A stretch of DNA of 9,281 nt from JBBRLA01 sp038231615 (GTDB taxonomy: Bacteria > Myxococcota_A > Polyangia > Palsa-1104 > JAEUJZ01), in contig JBBRLA010000325.1 in assembly GCA_038231615.1 (NCBI GenBank), positions 1 to 9,281 of the forward strand, read 5' to 3'. This document shows, in pieces, positions 5,351 through 9,281 of the stretch (within the stretch, counting starts at the first letter, position 1; the number at the start of each line of letters is the position of its first letter). Made by a program: the position numbers and the translations under genes. Below the pieces are notes generated by a model, which saw only the letters and a list, made by a program, of their open reading frames with translations, was not told the DNA's origin and made no database searches.

Positions 5351-5574
5351 CGATCCTCGTCACGGGCGACCGGTCGCTTTCCGCAAGCCGGCTCTCGCCT
5401 GAATGCGGCAATCGCGGAAAGCTCAGAGCGCAACGTAGGAATTTACGGCGCCTCCGTCAACGGCGCGTATTTGCACGGCGGTATGACGCGGCCCAGGCAC
5501 GTTCGGCCGCGCATCTTTCTGCCCCTCAAGCTTCGGCTACACGGGCGCCGATGTAGGTTGTCGGCGGCGGCGCG

Positions 5575-5603
5575 TTGACATTTCCGAGACGCTCCGCCAA
5601 GAT
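5575..5603 (+). promoter_or_regulatory. sigma70-like promoter for the kinase-like gene
   Basis: A consensus -35 TTGACA (5575-5580) is followed after 17 bp by CAAGAT (5598-5603), a partial -10 match keeping the A at position 2 and AT at positions 5-6. GATAGG at 5601-5606 is an alternative with 20-bp spacing. The ATG at 5619 is only 15 bases past the -10, so the leader is very short and no Shine-Dalgarno sequence is seen. Confidence 0.45.
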
Positions 5604-5618
5604 AGGTCGCGGTTTCGC

Positions 5619-7163
5619 ATGCCTCACTTCCCCTACCGAGCTGGAAACTACGTTCTGTTTGCCGAGCTTGGCTCGGGCGCGATGGGGACCTCGTACCTGG
5701 GCCGTCCGGCGGGGCCGGCCCGGGCGGCATTCAAGCCCCTGTCGATCCGCATCCTGCAACAGCACCTGTCGCAACGCCCCGAGCTGGTGCGGATTCTTCT
5801 CGATGAGCAGCGCGCGGCGGCCCTCTTGCAGCACCCGCGCATCGCGTCCCTGCTGGAGGTGGGACTGCTCCCCGACGGGTCTTATTTCATGGCCTCGGAG
5901 TACGTGCACGGCCTGCCGCTGCGGGAGGTGCAGCGCACGATCCAGGCGCACGTGACCCCGGCGCAGGCGGTGCATGTGGCGATGCAACTCTGTGACGCCC
6001 TGCACTACGCCCACGAGCGGCTGGACGTCACCGGGAAACCGCTGAAGATCATCCATGGGCAGCTTTCGCCCGACGCGGTGATGATCGGCTTCGACGGCAA
6101 CGCCAAGGTGCTGGATTTCGGCCTCTTGCGCACGCGGGACGCGGCGGCGGCCACCATCCCGACGCTCTTGCAGCGGCGCACGGCGTTTCTGTCGCCCGAG
6201 CTGCGGGCGCAACTGCCCCTGCGGTCGGCCCCGGTGCTGGACCGGCGCACGGATGTCTACAGCATCGGGGCGCTTTTGTGGGAAATGCTGACCGGGGAGT
6301 CCTTGATCCCCTCGGAGGACGGCGCCCCGCCACCCGCCCCCTCGACCGTGCGGCAGGTGAACCCGCAGCTTGACGCCATCGTCATGCGGGCCATGGCCAA
6401 GGCGCCCGCCGACCGCTTCCCCACGGCGCAGGCCATGCGCCTGGCCCTGACCTCCGCGGTGACGGCGCTCTCGTCAGACGGGTCGGTGGCCACCGGGCTG
6501 GCCCGGAGCCTGACGGTGGCGTTTCGCGACCGCATGCTGGCTTTCCAGGAGCAGATCGACCTGTGGCGCAAGTTCGAGGACGACGTACTGCCTGACGCGG
6601 AGGAGCCGTCCCGCAGGCGGGAGTTCTCCGGCACCAGCTCAGGCGGGATGGGCCGGCGGACGGTCCAGACCGGGAGCAACCCCTCGTTTCGCAACCTCTC
6701 GGGGATGCCGTCGCTCTCGGGGGTGACGGACCCAGGGAACCTGGCCGCCAGCGGCCAGCGGGCCCTGCCTCCGTCCACCGGCTCGACGCCGCAGCAGCGG
6801 AACACCCCCCAGCCTGCCGCGCCCTACAGAGAGTCGCCGTGGAAGGGGCGGATCTTCTTCATTCTGCTCTTCGTGGCGCTCTCGGTCATCGTGGGCACGT
6901 CGGTGGCGCTGATCACCCGGCCCCGCGGCGCGGCCCGGGACTCGGTACTGATGGTGGACTCACAGCCCAGGGGGGCGCAGATCCTGGTGGATGGCCACCC
7001 GGCGGGGAACACGCCGCGGCGCATCTCGGAGCTGGGCTCGGGGCGGCTGCGCATCGAGGTGCGCAAGGAGGGCTATCTCCCCTGGGAGATGGAGGTCACC
7101 CCCGAGCCGGGCAAGACCCAGGACGTCGACGCCAAGCTGGAAGAGGACCGGGGGCCGCGGTGA
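5619..7163 (+). CDS. transmembrane Ser/Thr pseudokinase with C-terminal PEGA domain
   Basis: The 514-aa protein has a Hanks-type kinase domain (about 11-280), a Ser/Pro/Gly-rich linker (about 325-408), one membrane helix (412-432, FFILLFVALSVIVGTSVALI) and a PEGA domain (about 443-508, with SQPRGAQILVDGHPAGNTP). The topology should be kinase in the cytoplasm and PEGA outside. The fold motifs are clear: the glycine loop GSGAMG at 18-23, αC Glu E63, DFG at 166-168, SPE at 192-194 and DVYSIGALLWEMLTG at 212-226. The catalytic ones are lost: HRDLKPxN reads HGQLSPDA (146-153), so the catalytic Asp is Gln148, the loop Lys is Ser150 and the Asn is Ala153. The VAIK Lys position appears to be Arg44 (SIRIL). 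It is therefore probably a pseudokinase acting by binding or scaffolding rather than phosphotransfer. A peptidase gene follows on the same strand. Confidence 0.9.
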   Translation: MPHFPYRAGNYVLFAELGSGAMGTSYLGRPAGPARAAFKPLSIRILQQHLSQRPELVRILLDEQRAAALLQHPRIASLLEVGLLPDGSYFMASEYVHGLPLREVQRTIQAHVTPAQAVHVAMQLCDALHYAHERLDVTGKPLKIIHGQLSPDAVMIGFDGNAKVLDFGLLRTRDAAAATIPTLLQRRTAFLSPELRAQLPLRSAPVLDRRTDVYSIGALLWEMLTGESLIPSEDGAPPPAPSTVRQVNPQLDAIVMRAMAKAPADRFPTAQAMRLALTSAVTALSSDGSVATGLARSLTVAFRDRMLAFQEQIDLWRKFEDDVLPDAEEPSRRREFSGTSSGGMGRRTVQTGSNPSFRNLSGMPSLSGVTDPGNLAASGQRALPPSTGSTPQQRNTPQPAAPYRESPWKGRIFFILLFVALSVIVGTSVALITRPRGAARDSVLMVDSQPRGAQILVDGHPAGNTPRRISELGSGRLRIEVRKEGYLPWEMEVTPEPGKTQDVDAKLEEDRGPR

Positions 7164-7232
7164 CCTCTCCGCCAGGCCTTTTCACCGCAGGCGGGTTGAC
7201 TCGCCCGCAGCGGCGGTCGCGGCGGGCGAAAA

Positions 7233-7261
7233 TTGCCCGGGGGGGGCGGGTCGCCTATGCT
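7233..7261 (+). promoter_or_regulatory. sigma70-like promoter for the secreted peptidase gene
   Basis: TTGCCC (7233-7238) and TATGCT (7256-7261) are separated by exactly 17 bp, which consists mostly of G. The -35 overlaps a small hairpin, CGGGC-gaaaatt-GCCCG, which could be regulatory. Predicted transcription starts near 7268, upstream of the cluster of candidate ATGs. The peptidase gene may thus be transcribed independently of the kinase-like gene. Confidence 0.5.
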
Positions 7262-7289
7262 TTCATTGGTGGTCGTTCGTCAGGCACAG

Positions 7290-7979
7290 ATGATGATGTT
7301 GTTGTCGATGACGATGATGAGGATGAAGTGGATGGCTGGGAGGCTGCCGCCCCTGGTGCTGCTGCTGGGGCTGGCCTGGAACGGAGGGGCGTGGGCCAAT
7401 CCGCTGCTCATCCAGCCCATAGCAGAGGTCCGGGCGGGCGAGGAAGGCGAGCCCGAAGGGGAGGGCAAGAAGGCGGCGTGGCTGAAAGAGAAACACGAGC
7501 GCCGGGGTCAGCGGGCGACGGCGCGGCCGAAGCGGGGGCAGCCACCGCAAGCGGTGCTGACGCTGCACAACTTGTGGACCTTCGAGGTGCTGCCGCTGTC
7601 GCCGGGGGTCGAGCCGCAGAAGGAGACCTGGGACCGGTTCCTCCGCTGTCATCACACCAACCAGTTCACCGCGATGGATCGGCGGCTGATCGGGCTGATC
7701 CGGGCGGCCTCGCAGCGCTTCGCTTCCCACATGGGCGAGGTGGTTTCGGGCTTTCGGGCGCCGAAATACAACTTGATGCTGCGCAAAAAGGGCCATCAGG
7801 TGGCGCGGGACAGCCAGCACACCTACGGGCACGCCATCGACTTCCGCCTGGCGGGGGTGGAACTGAAGGACTTGCGGCGCTTCGTGCTATCGCAGCGGAT
7901 GGGCGGGGTGGGATATTATCCACACTCGCAGTTCGTTCACGCGGACACCGGGCCGCTGCGGACCTGGACCGCGGAGTAG
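7290..7979 (+). CDS. secreted DUF882 / YcbK (MepK)-type murein peptidase
   Basis: The protein belongs to the Peptidase M15_2 (DUF882, YcbK) family, zinc endopeptidases that cut peptidoglycan cross-links in the periplasm; E. coli MepK is the studied member. Counting from the ATG at 7290 (229 aa), it has a signal peptide ending near GGAWA, a charged linker (about 46-86) and the catalytic domain at about 90-226. Visible motifs are SGFRAPKYN, SQHTYGHAIDFRL with zinc ligands H177 and D184, then GGVGYYPHSQFVHADTG with ligand H217. All expected ligands are present. The start is ambiguous: eight in-frame ATGs lie between 7290 and 7334. ATG 7332 has AGGA eight bases upstream and also gives a good signal peptide (MAGRLPPLVLLLGLAWNGGAWA). 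No lipobox Cys is seen. Its 3' end overlaps the convergent M20 gene by 43 bp. Confidence 0.87.
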   Translation: MMMLLSMTMMRMKWMAGRLPPLVLLLGLAWNGGAWANPLLIQPIAEVRAGEEGEPEGEGKKAAWLKEKHERRGQRATARPKRGQPPQAVLTLHNLWTFEVLPLSPGVEPQKETWDRFLRCHHTNQFTAMDRRLIGLIRAASQRFASHMGEVVSGFRAPKYNLMLRKKGHQVARDSQHTYGHAIDFRLAGVELKDLRRFVLSQRMGGVGYYPHSQFVHADTGPLRTWTAE

Positions 7980-9100
7980 CCGGAGACGAGGAAGCGGCAC
8001 AGGGCCTCGGCCTTGGGCAAAAGGGTCGCCAGTTCGACCTGTTCGCAAAGGGTGTGGAAGCCGCTGCCCCTGGGGGCCAGGCCGTCGATGGCGGGAATGT
8101 TCAGCGGGGCCACGGTGCTGGCATCGCTGCCGCCGCCCAGCAGGGGGGCCTCGCTGGCGGAGAGGCCGGCCTCGCGCTGGCACGCGGCGTAGGCCAGAAG
8201 CAGGCGGGCGGAGTCCTCGGTGCGGCACAGGGGCAGGCGGGTGACCCCGCCGGTAAGGGTCACCGAGGTGCCGGGCAGGGCCGCCTCCCGGGCCGCTGCG
8301 TGGAGGGCCGCCTCGACCTTTGCGGCATCGGAACGCTCGACGAAGCGGAAGTCCAGCACTGCCTCGGCGTGGTCGGGGACGATGTTGCGCCCCTGGCCAC
8401 CCTGGATCTTGCCGACGTTGACGGTAATGCCGCTATCGTAGTCGGTCAGGCGCTGGGCGGCGTCGACGAAGCGAGAAAGCGACCAGATGGCGTTGTGGCC
8501 CTCGTGGTGGAGGTTGCCGGCGTGGGCCGCCTTGCCGATGGCCACGACCTGGAGGGCGCCGATGCCCTTGCGTCGGGTGATGATGGCGTCGCCGGCCCTG
8601 CCGGACTCGAAGCCCAGGGCGCAGGCGGCGCCGGGGGCCACCGAGAGCAGCACCGGCTTGCCCGAGGGGGAGCCGACCTCTTCATCGGAAACCACGACGC
8701 CGCGCAGAGGCAGGGTGCCAAGCAGGCCCGCCTCGGAGAGGACGCGCAGGCACAGGGCGATGGCCACCAGGCCGCCTTTCATGTCGTGGACCCCGGGGCC
8801 GTGGCCCAGGCGGACGCCGTCGACCTCGGAGACGCGGTAGCCGCGGAAGGCCGAGGCGGCGAAGACGGTGTCAAGGTGGCCGATGAGCAGGGTGAAGGGG
8901 GGTGGCGCCGCGTCGGTAGGGTCAAGGGGGGCCGCGTCGGTGTAGAAGACGATATGATCGCCGTGCGTCCCCGCCGGGTCGGGGCGCCGCTGCACGTGGA
9001 CGCCGGGGAGGCGAAACACCTCGCAGAGGGCGTCGGCCATCGCCTGGCAGCCCGGGCGATCGGCGGTGTGGCTGGAGATCTCCACCAGCCGTTGCAGCAT
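7937..9100 (-). CDS. M20 family zinc carboxypeptidase (glutamate carboxypeptidase/CPG2-like)
   Basis: M20 metallopeptidases hydrolyse C-terminal or N-acyl amino acid bonds with two zinc ions; the substrate here is unknown. Counting from the ATG at 9100 (387 aa), the full metal site is visible: H75 and D77 in GHLDTVF, bridging D106 in GVHDMKGG, catalytic E140 and ligand E141 in SDEEVGS, E165 in FESGR, and H349 in GSGFHT. KAAHAG (190-195) marks the dimerisation domain. No signal peptide is seen, so it is probably cytosolic. The start is uncertain. ATG 9100 has GAGG eight bases upstream, but the frame stays open to the window edge and FIDTLVAPLRGPFQAEAEA just before it reads like a natural M20 N-terminal helix. 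No ATG, GTG or TTG occurs in that extension, which then runs into the 33-bp repeat. The C-terminus overlaps the DUF882 gene antisense. Confidence 0.87.
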   Translation of the reverse strand: MLQRLVEISSHTADRPGCQAMADALCEVFRLPGVHVQRRPDPAGTHGDHIVFYTDAAPLDPTDAAPPPFTLLIGHLDTVFAASAFRGYRVSEVDGVRLGHGPGVHDMKGGLVAIALCLRVLSEAGLLGTLPLRGVVVSDEEVGSPSGKPVLLSVAPGAACALGFESGRAGDAIITRRKGIGALQVVAIGKAAHAGNLHHEGHNAIWSLSRFVDAAQRLTDYDSGITVNVGKIQGGQGRNIVPDHAEAVLDFRFVERSDAAKVEAALHAAAREAALPGTSVTLTGGVTRLPLCRTEDSARLLLAYAACQREAGLSASEAPLLGGGSDASTVAPLNIPAIDGLAPRGSGFHTLCEQVELATLLPKAEALCRFLVSGYSAVQVRSGPVSA

Positions 9101-9150
9101 GGCTTCCGCCTCGGCCTGAAAGGGGCCGCGCAGGGGCGCTACGAGCGTGT

Positions 9151-9281
9151 CGATGAACGGCGCTTCGCTTCGCTGCGCGCTATCGGAGAACGGCGCTTCG
9201 CTTCGCTGCGCGCTATCGATGGACGGCGCTTCGCTTCGCTGCGCGCTATCGATGGACGGCGCTTCGCTTCGCTGCGCGCTA
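9151..9281. repeat. 33-bp tandem repeat array, at least four copies, cut by the window edge
   Basis: Copies begin at 9151, 9184, 9217 and 9250; the last is 32 bases long at the boundary. Units share the core ACGGCGCTTCGCTTCG and then CTGCGCGCTATCG, differing only at a few positions after ATCG. No unique spacer separates them. On the minus strand, in frame with the M20 gene, each unit reads DSAQRSEAPSI (or PFI, PFS), with no stop. A diverged copy of the same sequence is found at 5316-5350 on the other strand, so this is a repeat family rather than a local duplication only. Confidence 0.9.

Larger units (their letters stand above)
5220..5618. other. 399-bp intergenic region between divergent cheB-like and kinase-like genes
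   Basis: This gap holds the cheB-like ribosome binding site, one copy of the dispersed repeat (5316-5350) and a promoter-like element for the kinase-like gene (5575-5603). The segment 5351-5570 has mixed composition, including AT-richer patches unlike the flanking genes. I see no convincing small gene, tRNA or strong hairpin in it. Open frames crossing it lack ribosome binding sites and recognisable protein sequence. Confidence 0.5.

Noticed and set aside
5220..5411. TTG or GTG upstream starts for the cheB-like gene
   Set aside because: The added residues look non-protein and are partly encoded by the dispersed repeat, and no ribosome binding site precedes these codons. I cannot exclude them fully.
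5443..5730. Minus-strand open frame over the kinase-like gene start
   Set aside because: It has no ribosome binding site or family resemblance and overlaps a well-supported coding start and promoter on the other strand.
9151..9281. CRISPR array
   Set aside because: The 33-bp units follow each other directly with no unique spacers, they read as codons, and no cas gene is present.

Overview
This is a GC-rich, densely coding chromosomal segment. It carries a class II (plant-type) DAHP synthase fragment, RpiA, RecO, an orphan CheB-like protein, a membrane Ser/Thr kinase-like protein with a PEGA domain, and a secreted DUF882/YcbK-type peptidase. Together with the GC-rich codon use, this suggests a deltaproteobacterium in the broad sense (Myxococcota or a related phylum). 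That placement is inference from gene content only. No phage, transposase, CRISPR, tRNA or rRNA is visible.

Layout, left to right. The 3' end of a class II DAHP synthase gene (+) is followed by a GC-rich tandem repeat and a hairpin. Next is a large imperfect inverted repeat (266-383) that forms the leader region of rpiA (+). rpiA converges on a minus-strand pair, a PfkB-family sugar kinase and recO, whose ends overlap as GTGA so that recO is upstream. recO diverges from an unrecognised 221-aa protein gene (+). That gene converges on a minus-strand cheB-like gene, and the two share the palindrome CTAG as their stop codons. A 399-bp gap with a dispersed repeat copy and a promoter-like element leads to the kinase-like gene (+) and then a secreted YcbK/MepK-type peptidase gene (+). 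The peptidase gene converges, with 43 bp of overlap, on an M20/CPG2-type zinc carboxypeptidase gene (-). The window ends in a tandem array of a 33-bp repeat at or inside the 5' end of that last gene.

How the genes may work together. DAHP synthase uses erythrose 4-phosphate and RpiA acts in the pentose phosphate pathway, so the left end leans towards sugar phosphate and aromatic supply. The PfkB kinase fits that loosely. recO is a DNA repair gene that is probably translationally coupled to it. The kinase-like protein and the secreted peptidase are same-strand neighbours that both act at the cell envelope, but a functional link is only a hypothesis.

The most notable points are as follows. The kinase-like protein lacks the catalytic Asp (HGQ in place of HRD), the loop Asn and the VAIK Lys, so it looks like a transmembrane pseudokinase. 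The strong inverted repeat in front of rpiA is unexplained. The 33-bp repeat occurs both as an array at the right edge and as a single copy upstream of cheB. The CheB-like protein has a proline-rich 21-residue repeat linker and probably starts at a non-canonical CTG. Several genes here appear to be leaderless or to have very short leaders.
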